This document shows, piece after piece, positions 17,162 to 25,195 of a stretch of DNA of 64,000 nt. Source of the stretch: Tabrizicola oligotrophica (lineage in GTDB: Bacteria > Pseudomonadota > Alphaproteobacteria > Rhodobacterales > Rhodobacteraceae); NCBI RefSeq assembly GCF_011008935.1, contig NZ_JAAIVJ010000002.1, forward strand, positions 1 to 64,000. Direction: 5' to 3'. Position 1 is the stretch's first letter. Each line of letters opens with the position of its first letter. Both the position numbers and the translations under genes were made by a program. The notes under the pieces are model-generated. The model saw only the letters and a list, made by a program, of their open reading frames with translations. It ran no database searches and had not been told where the DNA came from.

Positions 17162-18601
17162 ATGACGGAACCGCACCTGAACCTGATCGACGGCACCTGG
17201 CTGCCGGGGGATCACCTGACTGAGAACCGCAATCCCTCGGACCTTTCTGACCTGATCGGGCTATATGCAGCCGGCACGGCGGCGGATGTCGATCGCGCCA
17301 CCGCTGCGGCCACTGCCGTTTTGCCCGGCTGGCAGCGGCAGGGGCCACAGGTGCGGGCCGACCTGCTGGAGCGGATCGCCACGCAGATCGAGGCGCGTGC
17401 TGCGGAAATCGGTACGATGCTCGCACGCGAAGAGGGCAAGATCCTGCCCGAAGCCATTGCCGAAACCCGCCGCGCCGCCCAGATCTTCCGCTTTTACGCT
17501 GGCGAGGCGCTGCGGATTCCGGGCGAGGCGCTGGCCTCGGTCCGCCCCGGTGTCGATGTCGAGGTGACGCGCGAGCCTTTGGGCGTCGTCGGCCTGATCA
17601 CGCCGTGGAACTTCCCCATCGCCATTCCGGCCTGGAAGATCGCTCCGGCGCTGGCCTATGGCAATGCGGTGGTGATGAAACCCGCCGATCTGGTGCCGGG
17701 CACCGCGCATCTTTTGGCGCAGATCATCCACGACGCCGGATGCCCGGCGGGCCTGTTCAACCTGGTGATGGGGCCGGGTTCGGTCGTCGGGCAGGCCATC
17801 GTCGAGAACCCGGGCATCGCGGCGCTGTCTTTCACCGGTTCGGTGCAGACCGGCCGCGCCATCGCCCGCGCGGGGCTTGAGGGCATGAAGAAGCTGCAAC
17901 TGGAGATGGGCGGCAAGAACCCGATGGTGGTGCTGGACGACGCCGATCTGGAAGTGGCGGTCGCCGCCAGCCTGAACGGCGCGTTCTTTTCCACCGGGCA
18001 ACGCTGCACCGCGTCGTCGCGGTTGATCGTGCAGGCGGGGATTCACGATGCCTTCGTCACCGAACTCGGCCGCCAGATGCAGGCGCTGCGCGTCGGCCCG
18101 GCGCTGGAGGCGGCCAGTCAGATCGGCCCGGTGGCCTCGGCTGCGCAACTGCAAGGCAACCTGCGCTATGTCGATCTGGCGCGGAGCGAAGGCTGCGAGG
18201 TGATTGGCGGCGAGGTTCTGACCCTGCCGACCGAAGGCCATTTCCAGCGCCCCGCGCTGTTCTTGAATGCAACCAACCAGATGCGGGTGGCGCGCGAGGA
18301 AATCTTCGGCCCCTGTGCCGCCGTCATCCGCGTGCAGGACTTCGACGAGGCGCTGACCGTGGCCAACGACAGCCCCTTCGGCCTGTCAGCGGGCATCTGC
18401 ACCACCTCGCTGCGCCACGCCCGCAATTTCCGCCGGGGTGCCCGCGCGGGCATGGTCATGGTCAATCTGCCCACCGCCGGGGTCGATTACCACGTTCCCT
18501 TCGGTGGCACCAAGGGCAGCTCCTACGGGTCGCGCGAACAGGGCCGTCACGCGGTCGAGTTCTATACCACCGTCAAGACCGCCTACGGCTTTGCGGGTTG
18601 A
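17162..18601 (+). CDS. Aldehyde dehydrogenase (succinate-/oxoglutarate-semialdehyde type)
   Basis: 479 residues from ATG 17162. It has LITPWNFPIAIPAWKIAPAL with the oxyanion Asn, FTGSVQTGRAI, LEMGGKNPM with the base Glu and TGQRCTASSRLI with the nucleophilic Cys. The wording of these segments resembles 2-oxoglutarate-semialdehyde dehydrogenases, but its place after GABA aminotransferase favours succinate semialdehyde (or glutarate semialdehyde) as substrate. It lies 3 bp upstream of the butyrate kinase-like gene, so the three genes form one unit. The ribosome binding site is weak. Confidence 0.88.
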   Translation: MTEPHLNLIDGTWLPGDHLTENRNPSDLSDLIGLYAAGTAADVDRATAAATAVLPGWQRQGPQVRADLLERIATQIEARAAEIGTMLAREEGKILPEAIAETRRAAQIFRFYAGEALRIPGEALASVRPGVDVEVTREPLGVVGLITPWNFPIAIPAWKIAPALAYGNAVVMKPADLVPGTAHLLAQIIHDAGCPAGLFNLVMGPGSVVGQAIVENPGIAALSFTGSVQTGRAIARAGLEGMKKLQLEMGGKNPMVVLDDADLEVAVAASLNGAFFSTGQRCTASSRLIVQAGIHDAFVTELGRQMQALRVGPALEAASQIGPVASAAQLQGNLRYVDLARSEGCEVIGGEVLTLPTEGHFQRPALFLNATNQMRVAREEIFGPCAAVIRVQDFDEALTVANDSPFGLSAGICTTSLRHARNFRRGARAGMVMVNLPTAGVDYHVPFGGTKGSSYGSREQGRHAVEFYTTVKTAYGFAG

Positions 18602-18604
18602 GTC

Positions 18605-19714
18605 ATGGGCAAAGATCTGATCCTGACCATCAATCCCGGCACCACCACCACCCGCATCGGCCTGTTCGAGCCACAGGGCCCCGAGGTCATCGCGGTGCTG
18701 GACCAGACCATCGAGCATGACGAAACGCGGATGGCGCAGTTTCCCGACATTGCCGCACAACTGCCCTTTCGGGCCGAGGCGGTGCAGGATTTCCTGGATG
18801 CGATCCCCGGCGGGGTCCGGCTGGCGGCAGTCGCCGGGCGCGGCGGAATGCTCAGCCCGGTGCCGGCGGGCGCCATCGCGGTGAATGCCGAACTGGTCGA
18901 TTTCGCCCTGCACCGTCCGTTGCATCACCACGCCTCGAACCTCGGGGCGCCGCTGGCCCACCGCATCGCCGGGGCTGCGGGCTGTCCGGCCTTCATCGTC
19001 GATCCGGTTTCGGTCGACGAACTGCCGCCGGTGGCGCGGGTGTCGGGCTGCCCGGAATTGCCGCGCTTTTCCTTTGTCCATGCGCTGAACATCCGCGCCT
19101 GCGGCCGCAGGCTGGCCGCCTCGCTGGGCAAGCCGTTCGAGCAAATCAATGCCGTTGTGGCCCATATGGGAGCCGGAATCTCGATTGCTGCGCTGAAAGG
19201 CGGGCGGATCGTCGACAGCAGCAACCGGATGGAGAACTCGCCCTTTTCGCCCGAACGCGCCGGGGGCCTGCCGCCGATGCCGCTGATCGACCTGTGCTAT
19301 TCCGGCACCTACAGTCAGGCCGAGCTGAAACGCCGACTCTACGGTCAAGGCGGCGTGTTTGCCTATCTTGGCACCAAGGACATGCGCCGGGTCGAGGCGA
19401 TGATCGCCGAGGGCGACGAAAAGGCCCGGCTGGTCTGGGAGGCGATGGTCTATCAGATCGGCAAGACCATCGGGGCGATGGCCGCCGTTCTGGACTTTCG
19501 CCCCGATGCCATCATCCTCACCGGCGGCATGGCGCATTCCGGCAGCATCGTCGCCGCCTTGACCCAGCGCTGCGCCACCCTCGCGCCGCTGGTGCTTTAT
19601 CCCGGCAGCCACGAAAGCGCCGCACTGGCCGAGGGCGCCCTCCGCGCCCTGTCGGGGGCCGAACCTGCCCGCAACTGGCCGGTTTCGTCCGAGGTGGAGC
19701 CGCTGCCATGGTGA
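18605..19714 (+). CDS. buk: Butyrate kinase-like acyl-phosphate kinase
   Basis: 369 residues, the Buk length rather than the approximately 400 of acetate kinase. Family segments: ILTINPGTTTTRIGLF at the N-terminus (phosphate binding), VAHMGAGISIAALKGGRIVD (about residue 185), SPERAGGLPPMPLID and DAIILTGGMAHS near the C-terminus. The enzyme interconverts an acyl phosphate plus ADP with the acid plus ATP. With the overlapping phosphotransacylase gene it gives a two-step route from acyl-CoA to acid and ATP. Presence beside GABA genes in a presumed aerobe is unusual; the true acyl group may be butyryl, isobutyryl or another short chain. Confidence 0.9.
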   Translation: MGKDLILTINPGTTTTRIGLFEPQGPEVIAVLDQTIEHDETRMAQFPDIAAQLPFRAEAVQDFLDAIPGGVRLAAVAGRGGMLSPVPAGAIAVNAELVDFALHRPLHHHASNLGAPLAHRIAGAAGCPAFIVDPVSVDELPPVARVSGCPELPRFSFVHALNIRACGRRLAASLGKPFEQINAVVAHMGAGISIAALKGGRIVDSSNRMENSPFSPERAGGLPPMPLIDLCYSGTYSQAELKRRLYGQGGVFAYLGTKDMRRVEAMIAEGDEKARLVWEAMVYQIGKTIGAMAAVLDFRPDAIILTGGMAHSGSIVAALTQRCATLAPLVLYPGSHESAALAEGALRALSGAEPARNWPVSSEVEPLPW

Positions 19715-20628
19715 TCCGCAGCTTTGCCGAACTGGCCGCCTCGCTGGCAGGTCGCGTGCAACTGCGCCCGGCCGTCGCCGGTGCCGAAGATCCTGCGGTG
19801 ATGGAGGCGCTGGTTGCCGCCGCCGCGCAGGGGCTGATCGCCGGAGCGGTGCTGACCGGCGACGCGGAAGCGATCGGCGCGCTCATCCCGGCGCATCTGG
19901 CCGGGCAGTTCCAGATCGAACCGGCCCATACCGCTGCCGAAGCGGCAGGGCTGGCCGTCGCCGCGATCCGGGCGGGCCGGGCGGATGTGCTGGTCAAGGG
20001 CCAGGTCGACAGCGCCGCCTATCTGCGCGCCGTGGTGGCCCGCGACGGCGGGTTGCGCGCCTCCGAGGTTCTGTCGAACCTGACGCTGGCCGAAATGCCC
20101 TCGCTGCCCCGCCTGCTGGGCGCCACCGACAATGGCATCGTTCCGCTGCCGACGCTGGCGCAGAAACGGGCGATCATCCTGAACGCGGTGCCGCTGTTTC
20201 AGGGGCTGGGCATTGCGCCGCTCAGGGTGGCCGCCATCGCCGCTTCCGAGAAGGTGACGGCGACGCAGCCCGCGACGACCGATGCCGCCGCGCTGGCGGA
20301 GGAATCGCGGGCGGGCGGTTTCGGTCAGGCGGTGGTTGACGGGCCCTTCGGCTATGATGTCGCCCTCTCCGCAGCTGCGGCGGCCAAGAAAGGGCTGGCC
20401 GCCTCGCCAGTGGCCGGACAGGCCGATCTGATCCTGTTCCCCTCGATCGAGGCCGGCAATGCCACCGTCAAGGCCTGGAAACTGCATGGACAGGCGCGCA
20501 CCGCCAGCATCGTGCTGGGTGCCACGGTTCCGGTTCTGCTGAACTCGCGCGCCGATGGCGTCGAGCAGCGGCAACTGGGCCTGCTTCTGGCCGCCGCGGT
20601 CAAGGCTGGACAAGCGGGGCGGCGGTGA
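19708..20628 (+). CDS. ptb: Phosphate butyryl/acetyl-transferase (Ptb-like)
   Basis: 306 residues starting at ATG 19708, which overlaps the kinase stop by 7 bp and has GAGGTGGAG upstream. PTA/PTB family segments include VLVKGQVDSAAYLRAVV, LGATDNGIVPLPTLAQKRAI, VDGPFGYDVALSAAAAAKKG and QADLILFPSIEAGNATVKAW. It exchanges CoA and phosphate on a short acyl group for the adjacent kinase. A longer frame running back to 19294 overlaps the kinase and was rejected. Confidence 0.88.
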   Translation: MVIRSFAELAASLAGRVQLRPAVAGAEDPAVMEALVAAAAQGLIAGAVLTGDAEAIGALIPAHLAGQFQIEPAHTAAEAAGLAVAAIRAGRADVLVKGQVDSAAYLRAVVARDGGLRASEVLSNLTLAEMPSLPRLLGATDNGIVPLPTLAQKRAIILNAVPLFQGLGIAPLRVAAIAASEKVTATQPATTDAAALAEESRAGGFGQAVVDGPFGYDVALSAAAAAKKGLAASPVAGQADLILFPSIEAGNATVKAWKLHGQARTASIVLGATVPVLLNSRADGVEQRQLGLLLAAAVKAGQAGRR

Positions 20629-21238
20629 GCCTTACCGGGGCCGCATGACCGAGCGGCGGCAGGGCCAGGTTGAACCGAGGGCGCTTCAGCCCCCGGGGTG
20701 AGTCGAAACGGTCGCCGAAGGATGCCGCGCCCGTCTGCGGGAAAGCGCTCCGAATGCCGCCTGTCGGGCGCGATCAACCCGGCGTTGCGGCACAACAAGA
20801 TGTGGTCCTGGGCGGAAAGACCGGGCGAGGCATCCATATCTGGAAGCGTGTGCCTCCCCGTGTTGCAAAGCCGGAATCGTTGAAAAAATTGGCGAGTTGC
20901 TATATAAGCAACAGTGGGTGGAGGGAGTGTGACAAGTGGCAGCATCGATGGCATTCGGGAACTCGTAGAGTAGCAGACCGCCTGAAGGCACGGCCCACAT
21001 CGCCTGACGACTTCCCGTTGACGCAGTTTCTTGATCCGCGCATTCCGCGCGGCAAATGCTTTGTTGCTATCGACTGCCGGTTTTACGGCCAATGGTCTTT
21101 TGCCGTTTTCTGCGGTGGCGACCGTTACGACCTCCACGAACATGCAAGGCTTATTTCGCTGGTCGGTGAGCGGCAACGCGGCACGGCATTATTGCCGGTT
21201 GGCCGTTCACGACCCTGTTTCGGGGAGGAGACAGAAAA
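20629..21238 (+). other. 610-bp leader region of the secreted giant protein
   Basis: No convincing gene was found. Short frames on both strands lack family motifs. It contains a good promoter candidate at 20880-20908 with an inverted repeat over the -10 box, and a Shine-Dalgarno GGGGAGGAG at 21222-21230. If that promoter is the one used, the transcript carries an untranslated leader of roughly 320 bases. No clear terminator for ptb was recognised here. Confidence 0.55.
20880..20912 (+). promoter_or_regulatory. Promoter candidate with inverted repeat over -10 box
   Basis: TTGAAA (20880-20885), a 17-base spacer and TATAAG (20903-20908) form a sigma-70-like promoter. The -10 box lies inside the inverted repeat GTTGCT-ATATA-AGCAAC (20896-20912), which is placed like a repressor operator. 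The half-sites TTGCT/AGCAA also occur in the 15744 palindrome, but with 10 instead of 5 bases between them. Confidence 0.5.
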
Positions 21239-24200
21239 ATGGTCGAGACGCTTATTACGGTCACAGGAACAGACGTGACGCATGACGAAACCGATGGATT
21301 GCAGAACAGTGTGGCGACGCCGGCACCGGCGGGTGATGCGGACGACAGCGATGTGCTTTACTCGTCGCTCCCGAGTGCCTTCACCACCCTGCTCGAAACG
21401 CTTTTCCCTTCGGCAGAGGCGATCGGGGCGGCCGAAAGTGACGGCAATGTCGTCACCTTCAGCCCGACCGGAACTCTTGGCAACATTGCCCTCACCGACG
21501 CCGCCGGCGATCCGCTGGACGGCGATGACAGTGGTCTGACCACGACGAGCGGCGATGCGATCCTGCTTTATACCGACCCCACGAACGACAACGTCGTGAT
21601 CGGCAAGACGGCGGGCGGTACCATTGTCTTTGCCATTTATCTCGAACCGACCGGCGGCACACCGACGACCGGGGCGAAGCTCTGGACCGTGCAGTATGAG
21701 GCGATCGATCATGGCGACGACGGCAACGACTTTGACAGTTCCGTGGATCTGACGGGGCTGGTTCATGTCACGGCCTCGGACGCGCAGACCTTTTCCTTTG
21801 CGAATGCGCCGTCGGGCAACAACCTGTTCATGATGTTCGGAAGTGCGTCGCAGGCGCTGCTGATTACGGGCGAGGATCCGGCCAACCATTCAGCGGGCGA
21901 AAACGTGTCCAGCGGCAGCACTGTCAACAGCAGCCAGGGTGGCGGGGGAACGACGCTTGGTACCGACGGGCAGCAGATCAAGGCGCAGAAGGCGATCGTC
22001 GTCACCTTCGTCTCGAACGTCAATCCCGACTACATCGCCGGACCGGGTGCCGGGAACAACCCCGGCGAGCCGCTGAGTTCGACCGAGGCCAAGGACGAAG
22101 CCAACATCCAGTTCGGCGGTTACGTCATGACCCAGGCCGCCGAGTTCACCATCTCGCAGATGGCGCCGCACAACGCGGCGGTGCGGGTGGAGATCGAGGC
22201 CTATCTGACAACCGATGGCTCCGGTAACAGCTATCTGGATGGCAATCCGATCACGCAGGGCGATACGGCAATCAACATCACCACCGGCTCGGTGCAGGTC
22301 ATCCGTGGCGGTGTCAATGTGGTCGGCACCGCGGGCGTTACCGTGGATTACACCGGCAACGGGGCGGTCATCACCGGACTGCTGACGGATGACATCATCA
22401 GATATACCACCGATTCAGACCACAACCGGGTGCTGATCCGCAACGACCAGCCGGCATCCGGGGCCGGAAGCAACATCGCCTTTGACCTTGGCGGTTTCTC
22501 GCTGACCAACGTCGAGGGTGACACCGACGAGGTCGGCTCGCATATCTTTTTCGAGGATGATGGCCTGTCGATCACGGAGGGGCCGAATCCTGAGGCGCTC
22601 ACGGTTGATGAAACCGACCTTGGGACCAACGCCACCGGCAGTTTCGCCGGTCTGTTCGATGTCACTTTCGGCACCGACGGCGAGGCGGCGACCGATGCGC
22701 TGGTGTATGAGCTGGGCATTGGTGCCGATGACAGCGGTCTGGTCGACACCGCCACCGGCAATGCGGTGTTCCTGTTCCTTTCCGCTGACGGCACGACGAT
22801 CACGGGCAAGGAGGGCACCGGACTGGCGGATGCCGAAACGGGCGAGACGGTGTTCGTCATCACGGTCGATGCCGAAACCGGAGAGGTTACGCTTGACCAG
22901 CAACGCGCCATCGTCCACCCGACCACGGATCCGGACGAGGCGAAGGCGATGGCCGACGATGTCATCACAATTACCTTGCGGGCGACGGATGGCGATACCG
23001 ATTGGGACGATCACACCGTGAACGTCGGGGACCGCTTCGTGTTCGAGGACGACGGACCCAGTGCCGGGGCGAACAGTGCTGTGCAGTTTGACGACGAGAC
23101 GGCACAGGTCACGGCGGATGTGGCCAATCCGGGCGGCACCGGCGATGCGGCGGGCACTTCGGCTACGGCCTCGGGGACGCTGAACCACGCCTTCGGCAAT
23201 GACGGCGCCGGGACGGTGCTGCTGACGGATGCGACGCTGCCGCAGGTCGGCGATTTCAGCCAGAGCCTTTCGGCGGACGGCACCGAGCTGATCATCAGCC
23301 AGATGCAGAACGGCGTTTCGGTCGATGTGCTGAAGGTGGAGGTGACGAACCCTGCCACCGGGGCCTACACGATCACCCATCTGGCGCAGATCTTCCATCC
23401 GACACCGGGCACCAGTGAAGAAGATGTCAGCTTCACCATCAACTATCAGGTGACGGACGAGGACGGCGACGAGGCAACGTCGTCGATCACCGTCAATGTC
23501 GATGACGATACGGCCACAGTTACGGCGGGCACCAGCCCTACGGCTCTGACGGTCGATGACAGTGACCTGACGACCAATGCGCAGGGCGATTTCTCGAACC
23601 AGTTCACCGTCTCCTTCGGCGCGGACGGCGCGGCGCAGGCCGAGTCGCTTGTCTACACGCTGGGCATCGGGGCAGGCGGGCCGAACAGCGGGGTTCTGGA
23701 CACGGCAACCGGCAACGCAGTGTTCCTGTTCCTGTCGACCGACGGCACGACGATCACCGGCAAGGCGGGAACCTCGCTTGCAAATGCGGAAACCGGACCC
23801 GTGGTCTTTGAGATCGCCGTCGATCCCGACACAGGGATCGTCACATTCGACCAGCAGCGCGCGATCGTGCATCCGGACGATACCGACCCGGACGACGCGG
23901 TGACGCTGGCAGATACTCTGGTGACGCTGACGGCCACGGCCACGGACGGCGATCTTGACGTTGCCAGCCGCACCGAAAATGTCGGCGACCGCTTCATTCT
24001 GGAGGATGACGGCCCGGCGATGACCGTCGGCGACGCGACGGGGAGCTATACCGCCGGCGCCTCGGGCGCCTGGAATCCCACCCCCGGCGAGGACGGGTTC
24101 AAGTCGCTCGAGGTGTCGTTTGACGCCTATGAAATCGACGCCGATGGTTCACAGACCACAACTGCGGCCAACAGCAGCTTCACCAAGACGGGTCCGTACA

Positions 24201-25126
24201 GTTTCGAAGGCTCGATCACCGACGACTTCAACGGGGATGGGATCGACGACACCGTCGAATTCACGCTGGAATTCGATCCCGACGATCTGGATTCCTATGA
24301 TCTGCAGGTGACGGTGCCGCCATCAAGCGTGATCGTCCGCGACTCGTCGCAAGGCGCGCTGAAGGCGAGCGGGCCGAATCCGGTCCGGACGCTGCTGTTC
24401 GGCGGCAGCGAAGCCGGGCAGGATGATGTGTTGTTCTTCGGTGTCGTCGCCACCGCGCCGGCAAGCGGGCTTGCAGGCGGAGACGCGCTTGCCAATCCGG
24501 TGCAGGTGCCGAATGACCTGCGCGATCTGATCTATCCGGGGGCCACCGACCTGAACGAAGCCCAGGTTCGGTCCTTCCTTGCGCCGGCGAACCAGATCCC
24601 GACGCTGATCAACGCGTCAACGCAGATGAATGTGTCGACCTCGGGCATCGGCATCAACAACAACAACCTTGACGGCTCGGGCGCCGGTATCCAGTCCGGC
24701 GACGAGAGTTTCGTCTTCAATCCCGAAGAGGAGGCGGACTCTGTCCGGGTCTACATCGACAACTCCGTCGGCGGCTACACCACCGGAACCGAAGAGCTTT
24801 ACTACCGGATCTTCTACAGCGATGGCACGGTGTCCGATCAGATCCTTGTGACGGCGGCGATGCTGTCGGATGCCCTTCGCACCGACCCGACCGTGCCGCA
24901 GGCGGCCCGGGGCGGCAAGTATTTCGATATTGACGAAGGCGCGAAGATCGACGCGGTCCAGCTGACGATGGGCAGCGGGACCATCAAGATCCCGGTGATC
25001 CAGTGGACCATCGAACAGACCTTCGACCCGGAGGACTTGCATCTGGACTTTACGGGAACGCTGTTTGACGGCGACGACGACGGCAGCGTGCCGGATGCGT
25101 TCTCGGTCGATCTGGACGCGGCCTGA
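21239..25126 (+). CDS. Giant acidic repeat protein secreted by a type I system (RTX-like, DUF5801 repeats)
   Basis: 1295 residues, very acidic, rich in Asp, Gly and Thr, with essentially no Cys and no N-terminal signal peptide. Two long repeats of about 110 residues are evident, starting near residues 452 and 767. Each contains AVFLFLS-x-DGTTITGK and ends DQQRAIVHP, and is followed by the linker VGDRF-x-x-EDDGP typical of DUF5801/T1SS-143 repeats. The C-terminus (DGDDDGSVPDAFSVDLDAA) has the acidic and hydrophobic ending of type I secretion substrates. Canonical GGxGxDxxx RTX nonapeptides were not seen. Exporter genes follow directly. A role in adhesion, biofilm or surface layer is inferred from the family. 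Start ATG has GGGGAGGAG 8 bases upstream. Confidence 0.85.
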   Translation: MVETLITVTGTDVTHDETDGLQNSVATPAPAGDADDSDVLYSSLPSAFTTLLETLFPSAEAIGAAESDGNVVTFSPTGTLGNIALTDAAGDPLDGDDSGLTTTSGDAILLYTDPTNDNVVIGKTAGGTIVFAIYLEPTGGTPTTGAKLWTVQYEAIDHGDDGNDFDSSVDLTGLVHVTASDAQTFSFANAPSGNNLFMMFGSASQALLITGEDPANHSAGENVSSGSTVNSSQGGGGTTLGTDGQQIKAQKAIVVTFVSNVNPDYIAGPGAGNNPGEPLSSTEAKDEANIQFGGYVMTQAAEFTISQMAPHNAAVRVEIEAYLTTDGSGNSYLDGNPITQGDTAINITTGSVQVIRGGVNVVGTAGVTVDYTGNGAVITGLLTDDIIRYTTDSDHNRVLIRNDQPASGAGSNIAFDLGGFSLTNVEGDTDEVGSHIFFEDDGLSITEGPNPEALTVDETDLGTNATGSFAGLFDVTFGTDGEAATDALVYELGIGADDSGLVDTATGNAVFLFLSADGTTITGKEGTGLADAETGETVFVITVDAETGEVTLDQQRAIVHPTTDPDEAKAMADDVITITLRATDGDTDWDDHTVNVGDRFVFEDDGPSAGANSAVQFDDETAQVTADVANPGGTGDAAGTSATASGTLNHAFGNDGAGTVLLTDATLPQVGDFSQSLSADGTELIISQMQNGVSVDVLKVEVTNPATGAYTITHLAQIFHPTPGTSEEDVSFTINYQVTDEDGDEATSSITVNVDDDTATVTAGTSPTALTVDDSDLTTNAQGDFSNQFTVSFGADGAAQAESLVYTLGIGAGGPNSGVLDTATGNAVFLFLSTDGTTITGKAGTSLANAETGPVVFEIAVDPDTGIVTFDQQRAIVHPDDTDPDDAVTLADTLVTLTATATDGDLDVASRTENVGDRFILEDDGPAMTVGDATGSYTAGASGAWNPTPGEDGFKSLEVSFDAYEIDADGSQTTTAANSSFTKTGPYSFEGSITDDFNGDGIDDTVEFTLEFDPDDLDSYDLQVTVPPSSVIVRDSSQGALKASGPNPVRTLLFGGSEAGQDDVLFFGVVATAPASGLAGGDALANPVQVPNDLRDLIYPGATDLNEAQVRSFLAPANQIPTLINASTQMNVSTSGIGINNNNLDGSGAGIQSGDESFVFNPEEEADSVRVYIDNSVGGYTTGTEELYYRIFYSDGTVSDQILVTAAMLSDALRTDPTVPQAARGGKYFDIDEGAKIDAVQLTMGSGTIKIPVIQWTIEQTFDPEDLHLDFTGTLFDGDDDGSVPDAFSVDLDAA

Positions 25127-25137
25127 CCCTGGCCCGC

Positions 25138-25166
25138 GCGGACCCGCCTGCTGCGGGCGGGTCCGC
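25138..25166 (+). terminator. Stem-loop between secreted protein and exporter genes
   Basis: GCGGACCCGCC, a 7-base loop, then GGCGGGTCCGC form a perfect 11-bp stem. It sits 12 bases after the stop codon of the giant protein and 30 before the ABC exporter start. Only a weak T-rich stretch follows. It probably works as a partial terminator that keeps exporter output well below that of its substrate. Confidence 0.65.
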
Positions 25167-25195
25167 TGCCTTCCTCAGCTAGAAGGATGCAGATC

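Noticed and set aside
20670-21278. Possible 202-codon gene ahead of the secreted protein
   Set aside because: No ribosome binding site or family resemblance, crosses the promoter candidate and overlaps the start of the secreted protein gene.
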